Assembly: GCF_036417845.1 (NCBI RefSeq)
Contig: NW_027118693.1
Coordinates: 3,358,001-3,422,000 of the forward strand
Length of the DNA stretch: 64,000 nt
Origin: Apteryx mantelli
Lineage: Eukaryota > Chordata > Aves > Apterygiformes > Apterygidae
Direction: 5' to 3'
Shown: positions 31,561 through 42,544 of the stretch, piece by piece
Numbering within the stretch: position 1 is the stretch's first letter
Layout of the letters: the number at the start of each line of letters is the position of its first letter
Notes under the pieces: model-generated
Databases searched by the model: none
What the model was told of the DNA's origin: nothing
Seen by the model: the letters and a program-made list of their open reading frames with translations, nothing else
Translations under genes and position numbers: made by a program

Positions 31561-34544
31561 AGGGCTGTCCACGCCACTCCTAACTCTTTGCACAGAGCAA
31601 GTCGCATCCTGGGCTGTCGAGCTTTCTCGACTGACAGAGGAAAGCAGGGTGACCAGCTTCAGTGAAACGCTCTCTTTTGGGATGGCCAAATTTGCACAAG
31701 TCAACAGACCTGTCTTATTGTGATATCTTAAAGGTGTCCCAATAAATCTAGCCACACTCCCCTTTCAATCCCTGCATGGTAACTGAAGTGCGATGCCAGT
31801 TTAGACGACAACAGCGATGAGACTGATCTCACCCAGTGCCAGACCCCTTCAGTGCAGAGGCCTCTGTCCAGTCCAGCTGTCCGGACTTCCCTTTCTAGTC
31901 AAGGGAGAGAAAGAAGGTGTCTCCCTGAGAGGTCTTGAGAGACTTCTGGTGACAAGCTAATGCTCCTGAAAGCTTCCCATAGCTCCTAGGTCACATTTCC
32001 CAGCACCATATGGGAACCACAGGGCACCTCGAGAAGCAATAGCCTCTATATGTTGGCAAATGAATGAAGGCCTAAATGCAAACATTTAGATATAAGGTGA
32101 AAGCTATTTTAAAGTAACTCCATGCAAGAACAGAAGAATATCCACACTTCCACAATTTCAATAATTTTTTATCAATCTGAATTACTTTGTTCTTTCTTTT
32201 TTAGTGCCAAGCACTATGTGATGCACTGCAGCAATTACTTGCCCTATGTGAGTATACAGAGGCAGAAAGATAGAGAGACATGGATCTGTATATACAGTTT
32301 GTCATCAGAATGCATTTCCTACCAACACTCCGAATGGAGAAGATCTGAGGAACTGCTATGTCTATATAGGCATATTTCCCATCTCTTCTTCTGCCTCTTC
32401 TTCCCTTACAGAGCTCTCCAGGGGCAGATTCATTGAATCACAGCACTTAGGGCTTTTTACATTCATGTAAAAGACAACATGAGGGCCTCTGTCCTCAAAT
32501 TCACTGCCATGCCGTCATCATTGTACATGTGGTGCTATTCTGACTGCAGCTTTCAAGGTGTCCCTGAAAAGAACAGGTTGTAGGAGGAAGAAGTGAGATG
32601 GAAGGGTCTAGAAGGGAGCGCTAGAGGCACCAGACGATTGCAGTAGGTCCATGAAAGTACAAAGAAAGCCTTTACATGTCCTAAACCATAATTGCTTTCA
32701 TTCTAATGAAGAAGAAAGTTGCAATATGTCATTGGCTATGTCCTTCTAAGACAAGACCTCAGGAGGCAATGGTGGCCAGGATTAAAATTCCCATTGGCTT
32801 CAGCAGCATGGGGATTTTACTGCAAGCCTATTCGCAAGAGAGATGTAGTTTGTGGAAAATGAAACTAAGGACAACAGACAATGACATGACTCTAGTGAAA
32901 GTCAGCTAGAAGGGATTCCTAGCCATGTCGGAAGAGCAGAGGAAGAAGTATCTCCCTTTTACACCAGGGCACTCCTCTTAAATGTGTCTTAATTGGAAAT
33001 GATGGCAAGAAGAAACCTCTCTGCGAAAAAGAGAGTCCATCTGGCATCAAGAGACACAGATACAAGTTTAATTTGTCCAGAGAAAACCCTCTGACTATTT
33101 TCTTCTTTCTGATCTCAGGATACCAGAAAAATAGTCTAACAATCATTGGAAACCATTGCGCACACTGGTAAAAACATGGCTTGCTTTTCTCTTGTGTATT
33201 GATTCCTCTCTAGCGTTTGGAAAACATGCACAGAAAAGCACTGGCTAGAGCTGATAAAGATGAAAACCAAGAAGAACTATTTTCTTTCTTAAAAAAGAGA
33301 AATTATTTTGATCAGACAACTGCAAGGCGTTCAGTTTCAGTCTGTCTTTTTTGACTTGTTCTGATACCAGGAATGAAACACTGCACTCCCCAAATGGCCC
33401 CCAGTGTTTCTCATTGGCGGTTGTTAGTATTTTGTTTACTCTATTTTCTGTATTTTCCTCACACAGAAAGACCCAGAAGCAACTGAAGCACCCAAAGACT
33501 ATAACGAGGTTGTACTACTTTGCCAGTGGGACACTGTGATTGTCTGAACTCCAGTTTTTCAACTCTAGGTTAAAAGCTGTCATTGCATCTTTACATGTCT
33601 GTCAATAGACTTCCCTGTCTATAATAGACTTACCCCGGCCAAGAAGCACAGAAACAACTCCTCTGCTCTTACTAGGAAATGAAATGTGAGGAAATATTCC
33701 TTCACTCCTTCTAATTTTCCAAATATCCTTCAGAAAGGAAACAGAGAGGAAGAACGAGGTCTTTTCCAAAGTATTCATAAATGTGCTATATAATATTGAG
33801 TACACCCACTGTGATGAAAAGAAATGAAAAACGGAGAAGTCAGGTCTGTGATTACTGTGGTGTACTGAACCACAGTTAATGTAAGTCTGTCCTACTTTTA
33901 GAATGACAGTGTGTGAAGCAAAAAAACCCATACCTTTTTCTTTCATGGTAACTCCTTTATACAACTAAGGATTGGAGAACATAAAAGCAATAGCACTCAG
34001 AAGTACCATCTTGTCCAGTTGAAATATAGGCTATTCAAGAAGGAAAACACAAGAAAGGTGTATTTGCTAATATTAAATATAATTGACAGGTGCTGGGAAA
34101 TGCAAAGAGTAGTGAAAGGAATTTCAATGCCTGCTGAACGTTTTGTCTTTTTGCTGTTGCTGTTGTTGTTGTTGTTGTTGTTGTTGTTCTCCTTAGTTTC
34201 CATTCCTTATTTGACTTTCCTGCCTCATGAACTGATATTTAACCAGAGTGCCAAACTCTGCTGATAAGAACTCTGCCCAAATGAGGCAGTTACAGAGTTT
34301 ACATATCTTTGGGTTATGTCTTGTCCTTCACAGAACTACAGCTATGTGGATAAGCAGGATGTGACACCAGGGACGGAATTACTTCAGAAAAGGAATCTCT
34401 AACAGTAAAGATAGCGCATTCTTTTACAAACAATATATTCCTTCAATAACTGGGTCACACTGACTTCAGCAAGGCTGTTGCAGATGTTTTGTGCTAGACA
34501 GGCCTGCTTCCACACAGCTGTGCCTAAAAGTACCTGGGGGAGGA
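31561..34544. other. AT-rich non-coding stretch
   Basis: No gene is recognised. A (TTG)n microsatellite of about ten units lies at 34155-34189. Frames up to 120 codons have no recognisable features. Confidence 0.5.
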
Positions 34545-35300
34545 TTTGTAGAAACATAGAATGGTTGAGGGTGGAAAGAGACCTCTGGAGACTGACCAGT
34601 TCAACCACCCTGCTCAAAGCAGGGTCAGCTAGAGCAGCTTGCTCAGGACCATTCCCAGTTGGGTTTTGAATATCTCCTGAGATGGAGACTCCACAACCTC
34701 TCTGGGCAGCCTGTTCCAGTGTTCAATCACCCTTACTGCAAAAAAGTTTTTTTTTTTCTCAAGTTTAAATGGAATTTCTTGTACTTTGGTCTGTGCCTAT
34801 TGCCTCTTTTTCTGCCTCTGGATACCACTGAGAAGAGCCTGGCTCCATCTTCTTTACTGCCCCCCATTAGGTATTTATACACTTTGATGAGATCCCCCCG
34901 GAGCCTTCTGTTCTGCAGGATGAAGAGTCCCAGCTCTCTCAGCCTCTCCTCCTGTGACAGATGCTCCAGTCCCCTCATGATCTTTGTGGCTCTTACCTGG
35001 ACTTGCTCCAGTATGTGCGTGTCTCTCTTACCCTGGGGAGCCCAGGACTGGACACAGCACTCCAGATGCGGTCTCACCAGTGCTGAGTAGAGGGGAAAGA
35101 TCACCTCCTCTGTCCTGCTGGCAGCACTCTTCCTAATGCAGTCCAAGATGCGGTGCTTTGCTTTGCTGCAAGGGCACATTCCTGGCTCCTGTTGAACTTG
35201 TATTGGGTCCAGAATCCACCCCTGGGGTACGTTGCTGGTGCCTGGCCTCCAGCTGCCCTCCATGAGGCTGATCACAACTCTCTGAGCTTGGCAGTTCGGT
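34545..35300 (-). repeat. CR1 LINE, 3' end with ORF2 C-terminus
   Basis: On the minus strand a frame of 180 codons (34733-35275) gives the end of the CR1 ORF2 protein: [20 protein letters not shown], then [17 protein letters not shown] and RLRGDLIKVYKYL. The 3' UTR follows to about 34548. This is the C-terminal tail of the CR1 reverse transcriptase. The copy is 5' truncated but its remaining frame is still open, so it is fairly young. Confidence 0.93.
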
Positions 35301-35604
35301 GAGAGTGACCATTGTCATGAGCCCTCCCTGAATCCTCCTTCTGCAAGCTTAAGTGTGGGAATGTGAAACAGGCCCTGAGAGTCGAGTGCTGCCTGAGCAC
35401 TGCCGGACTTTTCCCCCCATAGTGACTCAGTTCGATACAAATGAGCATGCAAGAAGCAAGGAAAACATTAGAGTAACGCAATATCACTTGCATATAGATA
35501 GACAGATACAACATCACTTTGTTTTAGAGGCTAGAGATGGTTTTTGAGGCTTCAGTGTAATTAACTACATCTTTGTAGTTACGCCTTCCCCCTCCACCCT
35601 GGTA

Positions 35605-35830
35605 AACTATCTTGCACTGAACTCCAACCTAACCATTTTTGTGAACTTGTTCCCCTCCTCCATTGTAACCCTCCCTCCATTTCCCTTAACCCCAGTCAGC
35701 TGGGCATGTGTCATCCCCACCATCCTGAGGATTCCTTCCACCCTTGGGAGACAAAAGGCTTCCCACCTGCTCCTCTTACTTCTTGGTGGCAACAATTTTC
35801 TATGGCTCCTAGAAAGGCTGCAGGACCATT
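35605..35830 (+). pseudogene. Odorant receptor fragment (TM5 to TM6)
   Basis: In the frame starting 35641 the sequence reads VNLFPSSIVTLPPFPLT, then CVIPTILRIPSTLGRQKA. This is the end of extracellular loop 2, TM5 and intracellular loop 3 of a class II odorant receptor. Beyond QKA small indels disrupt the KAFSTCSSH block, but ggtggcaacaattttctatg still matches the next part. Nothing recognisable remains of TM1-TM4 or TM7. It lies just downstream of a CR1 insertion, which may have helped to break it. Confidence 0.75.
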
Positions 35831-36325
35831 CAAGGAGGGATGTGTCCTCCCCATCCCAGGCTGTGAGTCATCAGGTGTTGTGGGGGAGCTGAGCCTCACG
35901 CCTGCATCAGAGGGGACCCCCCCTCTGCCCCTGAGGCCCACCCCCGTAGCATCCCATGAGTAGCTCCGAGGGGTGCTGAGGCCTCCAGCTGCCCTGGAGA
36001 GCCCAGGGTGTGGGGAGAGCCACAGGCTCTTGCACCAGCCCACCGACCCTGCATGATGCCAGGCCAGCACAGTGAAAGGCCCTGGATGTGCCTCAGGACA
36101 TCTGCACAGTGGGATGGCAGACAGTGCAGCATGCAGGGACTTGTGTATTTCTCAAGGTGCTGCTGAAGGCCAGGCTGGAGACCTGTCCCTGGACAAGGTG
36201 GCCTGGCATGAGGTGCCTGCCCCAAAGCCTCTTCAGGATCTGCTCTAGAAGAATCCCAAGCAGTACAGTCCTGGAGGGAAGAGGGATCACCTCCCCCAAG
36301 CTCAAGAATGAACTATCCTGACAAA
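35831..36325. other. Non-coding stretch
   Basis: No gene is recognised. Confidence 0.45.
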
Positions 36326-36700
36326 CTGAAAATCAAGAAGAAGCATCAGGAGGCCTGCAGGTATGAACCAGGAGCTGCTGACAAAACTCAGACGTAAAAA
36401 GGAAGTCTACAAGAGGTGAAAGCAGATACAAGTGACCTAGGAGGAATAGAGAGACACTGTCCAAGCATGGAGGGATGGGGTCAGGAAAGCCAGAGCCCAC
36501 CTGGAGTTGAATCTGGTGAGGGAAGTGAAGGGCAACAAGGAAGGCTTCTACAGATCCATCAGCAGCAAGAGGAAGGCTAGGGAAAATGTGGCCCTGCTGC
36601 TAATTGGGGTAGGGGCCTTGGTGACAAAGGAGAGGGGAAAGGTGGAGGTATCTCCCTTCTGTGTTGTCCCTCTGGCAGATCTCGGGGTAGGTCAAGCCTG
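36326..36700 (+). repeat. CR1 LINE fragment, ORF2 middle region
   Basis: In several frames the translation gives ELLTKLRRKKEVYK, NLVREVKGNKEGFYRSIS and KRKARENVALLL, then GALVTK. This is the linker between endonuclease and reverse transcriptase of CR1 ORF2. Orientation is opposite to the CR1 pieces on both sides. Confidence 0.85.
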
Positions 36701-37375
36701 CCTGAGCACCAGGGCCTGTGAATAGGAGGCTTCTGCTGGTTGTCCGAGGAAGGCCTCATCTACTCCTTCCTGACCAGGCGGTCTAGAGCAGACACCCACA
36801 CAAACATTGCCCATGATCTGCCCATTAATCCTAACCCATCAGGTCTCAACCAGCTTATCCTCCATCCCCAGGCAGAGCTCCATGCCTTCCCGCTGCCCTC
36901 TCACATAAAGGACAACTGCCCCTCCTTGCCATCCCAGCCTGTGCCTCCTAAAGAGCCTCTGTCCATCCCTCCCAGCATTACAGTTGTGTGAGCTCTCTCA
37001 CCACGTCTCCATGATCCCAATGAGATTGCAGCCCTGTAAATGCACACAGATTTCTGACTCCTCCTGTTTGTTCCCCCACTTCCTGGCAGGGTCTACCAGC
37101 AGCTCTCAAGGGAACCCCCGCTCCCCTCCCAAAGTGGGCACACAGCACTTAGGTGTTGTCTCTCTCTGCAGGAGTTGAGTATCTGTGACACTGTGTTGGG
37201 GCTTTTTCACCAATGGGTCAAGTCCCTCCGTGGTGTCCCTGACCCAGCATGGCTCACCTGTGGGCTGCTGTTCCTCAGGGTGTCCCTGCTCCAGCGCAGG
37301 TTGCCTTCAGACCACAGTATCTCAGAGGTGTACCCTCCGGGAATGGAGCATCTCCTTCCAAGGGCCTCTCGTCCT
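36701..37375. other. Non-coding stretch
   Basis: No gene is recognised. The part from about 37200 has the wording of repeat-derived bird DNA leading into the next CR1 copy, but I cannot name it. Confidence 0.4.
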
Positions 37376-38010
37376 GCCAAGGGCACCACGGAGAAGATTC
37401 TGGCTCCACCTTCTTTACTCCCTCCCATCAGATGCTTATAAACCTTGATAAGAGCCTTTTCTGAGCCTTTTCTTCTCCAGGCTAAACAGTTCCAGGTCTC
37501 ACAGACTTTCCATGTATGAGATGCTCCAGAACCTTAATCATCTTTGTGGCCCTTTGCTGGACTTGCTCCAATATGTCCACGTGTCTCCTGTACTGCGGAG
37601 CCCAGAACTAGACACACCACTCCAGAAGTGGTCTCACCAGTGCTGAGTAGAGGGGGAGGATCACCTCCCTTGACCTCCTGCCAACGTTCTTCCTAAGGTA
37701 GCCCAGGATACCATTGGCTTTTGCTGCAAGGGCACATTGCTGGCTCACGGTCAACTTGGTGTTCACCAGGACCCCCAGGTCCTTCTCTGCAGACGGCACC
37801 CAGGCTGTACTGGTGCATGGGGTCATTCTTCCCTAGGTGAAGGACTTGGCATTTTCCTTTCCTGAACTCCATGAGGTTTCTCTCTGCTCTTTTCTCCAGT
37901 CTGTCAAGATCACTCTGAATGGCAGGGCAACCATCTGGTGTATCAGCCACTCCTCCCAGTGCTGTATCATCAGCAAACTTGCTGAGGGTGCACTCCTGAA
38001 GCCAAGGGCA
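37376..38010 (-). repeat. CR1 LINE fragment, ORF2 C-terminal half
   Basis: On the minus strand the frames 37608-37826 and 37693-37950 give [26 protein letters not shown] and LDRLEKRAERNLMEF, the C-terminal third of CR1 ORF2. The two pieces are in different frames, so the copy is broken. Confidence 0.9.
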
Positions 38011-41000
38011 TGGGACAGAGCTTTGTAAGCTCCTGATACGGTTATCCTCCTCCAGGAAATGGTCTTCTGGTTGGGCAGCAAAGTCTTGTTAGAAGGCCAG
38101 TGTCTCTGTAGTTTCCTATCCCAAGGGGGACCAGGGAGATGCCATGACTTTCTCTGGGTCAAGCCCCAGCCCCTGCTGCAGAGACACATGGCCTGGAAGA
38201 CCTTAGAGCCAGCCTCCGGGTACACAGAGCAGCAGGAAGTCAAGCTTCCAGCTTCTGCTTGAAAGCCAGTTCATGCTCAAAGCTAACAGGCGTGTTTCCA
38301 GGAACCATTTGAAGCACAAGGACAGCAGTTGCCTCAGTGATGAAGACTTCACACTTGCTCTACAGGCAGTGAAAGCAATGAAGAAAACCCTAGCTGATCA
38401 GTTCAGTACTGAGCTCCACCTCTTGGTCACTTCCTTGGGTGTCACGGGCCCTCCTCCTGCTCCTCACCCACTTCTGTCTACCAAAAGCTCTCCCAAGCCT
38501 CCTCCACTCTTTCTGTCTCCCCATCACGTTCCCTAGAGCCCTTTGGACCCCTTGTCCCCCCTGGTTTGGTCCCATGGGGAAGGAGGGGTCCCAGCATCAC
38601 TTGTGTGCACCCCTGTGCACCCAGAGCTGTTAGCTGCAGTGGCTGGTGCTTCCCCCCACCCAGCAGCACCAGCCCTGACCCCAGGGGATGGCTGTGGTGG
38701 TGCCAAATGCTCCCACAACTGGGGTCACATCTGGAGCATTGCTCCAGGTGTGGCTGGAAACTGGTCCAGCAGAGATCCCCACCAGGAACAGCTGCTCTCT
38801 GTTCAACCTTGCAATTATAGAAGGATGCTGAATGTGGATAAAATGCCACCCTGACTGGTGTACATGACCACACTCACTAGAGACAGGTGGATATATTTCA
38901 TATGGACAATCACTCATAGCACACATTCTTCAGAATTCCTTCACGCAAACCCTTTGCAAGCAAATGCTGTGGTCAAAATGGACCCCAAGATGCAGGAAGA
39001 CTGGCCAAATGTCTCTGTGCATCAACCCTACACGAGGTGATACATCAGCTGGAAACACAACGACATGGGGACATGCTTCCTGAAAGACTGGTGAGGAAAT
39101 TGAGGGGACACTGGGCTACTCCAGCCACTCCTCTGCACCCCCTGGATGTATCGGAAAACGAAGAAATGGGTTGAAACAAGAAGAGATCTAGAGCCCAGCT
39201 TAGACAGAGACAGGGTCCAATAGTCCCCTGGGAACACTGGAGTTCAGTAACAAGCCTATGGACAGAGGCTTATGCTCTGCTGGGGCTGTCCACACCGAGC
39301 ACAGAGAAGGTGGACTAAGAGCCTGCCTGTACTCAGGGAAAGGGAAAGCCTTGCTCAGTGTCACCACGGATGAGATTGCTCTCACTGAACTTTAGGTGAA
39401 CAATTCAGAGGTCAGAACAGAGGTGCCTAGTCCTAACTTAGATGCATTAAGATGGTAAGAGAGGTCTGCATTATGTTGGCAGTTATAACTCTGAACCCTC
39501 AGGTTCACACTTCCTTTTGGAGGGGTAGAAGATAATCAGGTGGCCCTTAGGAACCAATGTCTCGCTGCTGAAGAGCTCCCAGAGGTCTGCAATGAAGATG
39601 CCTACATGTCAGTCTGTCACTCCAGCCTCCCTCTGCCCTTAGAGAGGAGGAATCTGTTCCTCTCATCTTCTTTAGAAATCCATTTTGCGAAAAGTTGAAT
39701 CATGTCCTAAACTCCACTGACTAACCTAAGGCAACCTAAGGTGTCTACCTCTTGAACATTTAAAATCTATCCTTTTGATGTCCAACATTAGAAAGATAAG
39801 GCAGGGAGTGTGACAGTAGCTCCACAGAAACTGCTTTCACAGATTACATTTCTTGATAGCACTTTTAAAGATTTGGTGTTTCTCTCTCTTAGACTGCTTC
39901 ACAAAATGGATCTACATTTCTGCAGGGATTAGGTCACCTGGGTACCAGCTATCATTTTAATTAATGTCCTGTCACCCTCTCAGACCGACTCTGCTGAGGA
40001 GCATCTCAGGAAAGCACAGGGGACCGTGATTCTTCAGGGAATACCAAAGGGCTTTGGGTGGTTTTACTTGAAAGGAAAAAAAAAAATTAGAGCTTACTTC
40101 TGTCTGGCAGCACAGTGCATCAGAACAAACGGCATTAGCAGCTGACTCAAAGAGGCTCTGCAAGAACCTTGAAATGAGACATGCCAGATTGTTCTCTCAA
40201 GGTTGTGGGAGGAGAGGGAAGGAGATGATGGTCTGCAGAAATTCTGCTGGCCTTCTATTTCCCCTTGACAGTGTTTCCTGCACATAGATTAATGTAAATA
40301 ACTGCTTTGCTGCATTTCACCTCATTTTTCTTTGATTCTTATTGTTGTTGTTGTTGTTGTTGTTGTTGAGTTCCTAGACTGCCTGCCTGCCTGCCTGCCT
40401 GCCTGTGATTGTCCCCCTTTGCCTGTGATATTTCTCAGGCAATGAGACCTTGCTGATCAGTCTGTGTCTATGTGCCTGGGTCTCTGCCCCTTCTTCTGCT
40501 TTAGCTTGTTGGCCAGGTCCAGCTAAGCTGCACAGAGTAGTATTGTTCTCTCTTTTGGGCTTATACAAGTTCCGTGAGCAAAAGCGGCAGGATGGAAAGG
40601 ATATGGTCTACATAGGGGTAGATTGTCCTGAGAGGACTGCATAGAGAATTCAACATCTTCAAGACCTCAGGTAATGAATTCAGGACCGACTCCACATCAA
40701 ACCAAGCTTCATCTTTCCAGTGTTCACACACACACACACAAAAAGTCTTCTGCAGTTCTGTTTGTTTGCTTGTTTATTTGTTTTGCAAGGTAGGGCTTTT
40801 TTTTTTTCTTATCCCCAACTGATGAATTTCTCTACATATCTTTTTGTCTCCTAGGATTTTCTTTTTTTTCTCTCTCCTTTCTATTGCTTGTACTCATTTT
40901 TATTTTTCCTTCTGGTGGCCAGCATGTTTTATCAAAACCATTTCTCAGCAAGAAAGATTGCTGCAACTGAAGAAAAATCTGGTTACAAAGATTTCTGCTC

Positions 41001-41596
41001 TATAGGGAATAGTTCAAGCTTGGAGGGAAAGACCACAGTTTTAATCATAGAATATATGTCTTCCCTCTTTTTGGCTTTGTCCCTCCTATTACCTTTATTT
41101 CCCAGTGGCCTCCTCCTTTATCACCATCCTCTTTCTGCTTTCTCTCCATTCCTTACCTAAACAAAAAGTTAATGTCGCTTTAAAGAGATGCTTTTATCTT
41201 TCTCCAGGATGGATTTTCTCTCATCCTAAAATACAGATTTAAGATAGACTAGAGAAAGAATGACTGAGAAATGTCTATTTTTTTCTCCATTGGCTATAAA
41301 AGGACACTTGAGTGAGGAGCTCAAATGCAAAAACTTACAAGTTGTTAATAGTGGATTCCTACTCTAACCTAGAAACCAAGTTTGCTGTTACTGTTTGAAA
41401 TGGTGTCTCCTTGCTCTGTGTTGTTTCTCCTTGCCTCTCCTCTCTTCTCTGTTTTCCTTAGACTTTTTGTGAGTAACCGCATGCATCTCTTTCATTACAG
41501 TACATTTCTCTATCTGTCTCCGCTCTCTCTAATCTTCTGAGGAATCGTTTCCTCCACTCACCATCTTCTCTTACTCACCGCAGCTCAGTTGCAGAT
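38011..41596. other. Non-coding stretch with microsatellites
   Basis: No gene is recognised. Simple repeats: (TTG)n at about 40343-40369, (CTGC)n at 40380-40405, and (CA)n at about 40728-40740. The last few hundred bases are the 5' flank of the receptor gene at 41597. Confidence 0.5.
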
Positions 41597-42544
41597 ATGT
41601 TGAACCATATGACTGTCACAGAGTTCCTTCTCTTGGGCTTCCCCTCCCTCCACCATCAGGAGCACCTAATAGCAATCACTTTCCTGGCTTCCTACCTCGT
41701 GATCTTAGTTGGAAACCTGCTGATCATTGCCCTCATTCTTTCTGACCGAGACCTCCACAGACCTATGTACTTTTTCCTCTGCAACCTCTCCTCTTTGGAG
41801 ATCTTCATCGCTACATGCATCATACCCAAAACAGTAGCAAGCTTGTTGATGGGCAGCAAAGCCATCTCCTACCCAGCTTGCATAACTCAGTTCTATTTCT
41901 TCATCTTCTTGGGTGTCATTGAGTTTGTCCTTCTTGCTGTCATGTCCTACGACCGTTATGTGGCCATATGCTACCCTCTTCAGTACCCCATGCTCATGAA
42001 CAGTCAGCTTTGTGTTCAGCTCCTGTTGGGGTCATGGACTGCAGGCTTCCTGGCCACCATTGTCCCCACTGTCCTAGTTGTCAGGCTGCCCTTCTGCAAT
42101 GACAATCGTATTGACCACTTCTTCTGTGAAGGCGTGCTTTTGATCAAGTTGTCCTGTGCAGACACACAGATTGTGGAGCTGATAAATTTCATGAACGCTT
42201 TCATCATCATCTTTGGCTCACTGGTCATGACAGCAATGTCCTACCTATACATCATTAACACCATCCTTAGGTTGCCCTCAGCTTCATCGAGGAACAAGGC
42301 ATTTTCGACATGCTCCTCTCACTTCACCATTGTCATCTTGGGCTACGGTAGCTGCATCTTCCAGTATGTGCAGCCTTCAGGTCACCACACTTCCTATTAC
42401 AAAATGGTGGCCCTGCTCAACACAGTGGTAACTCCTCTGATGAGCCCCTTCATTTTCAGCCTGAGGAATGAGCAGATGAAGAAAGCTCTCAAGGTGGGCT
42501 TGAAGAGAAGTGTGATAATCTCCAGAAAATGTTTTTCCTTCTGA
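41597..42544 (+). CDS. Odorant receptor, class II, intact frame
   Basis: An uninterrupted 315-residue receptor. Motifs: LVGNLLIIALI in TM1, LHRPMYFFLCNLSSLEI, MSYDRYVAICYPLQYP with intact DRY, RLPFC...DHFFCE in loop 2, SYLYIINTILRLPS in TM5, and KAFSTCSSHFTIVILG in TM6. TM7 reads PLMSPFIFSLRNEQMKKAL, so the usual NPxIY is SPFIF. The start is MLNHMTVTEF; the usual N-terminal glycosylation sequon is missing (NHM is not one). A second ATG at 41609 would also be acceptable. It shares the C-terminal EQMKxALK block with the receptor at 60184-61248. Class is certain; subfamily (OR6-like) is a guess. Confidence 0.93.
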   Translation: MLNHMTVTEFLLLGFPSLHHQEHLIAITFLASYLVILVGNLLIIALILSDRDLHRPMYFFLCNLSSLEIFIATCIIPKTVASLLMGSKAISYPACITQFYFFIFLGVIEFVLLAVMSYDRYVAICYPLQYPMLMNSQLCVQLLLGSWTAGFLATIVPTVLVVRLPFCNDNRIDHFFCEGVLLIKLSCADTQIVELINFMNAFIIIFGSLVMTAMSYLYIINTILRLPSASSRNKAFSTCSSHFTIVILGYGSCIFQYVQPSGHHTSYYKMVALLNTVVTPLMSPFIFSLRNEQMKKALKVGLKRSVIISRKCFSF

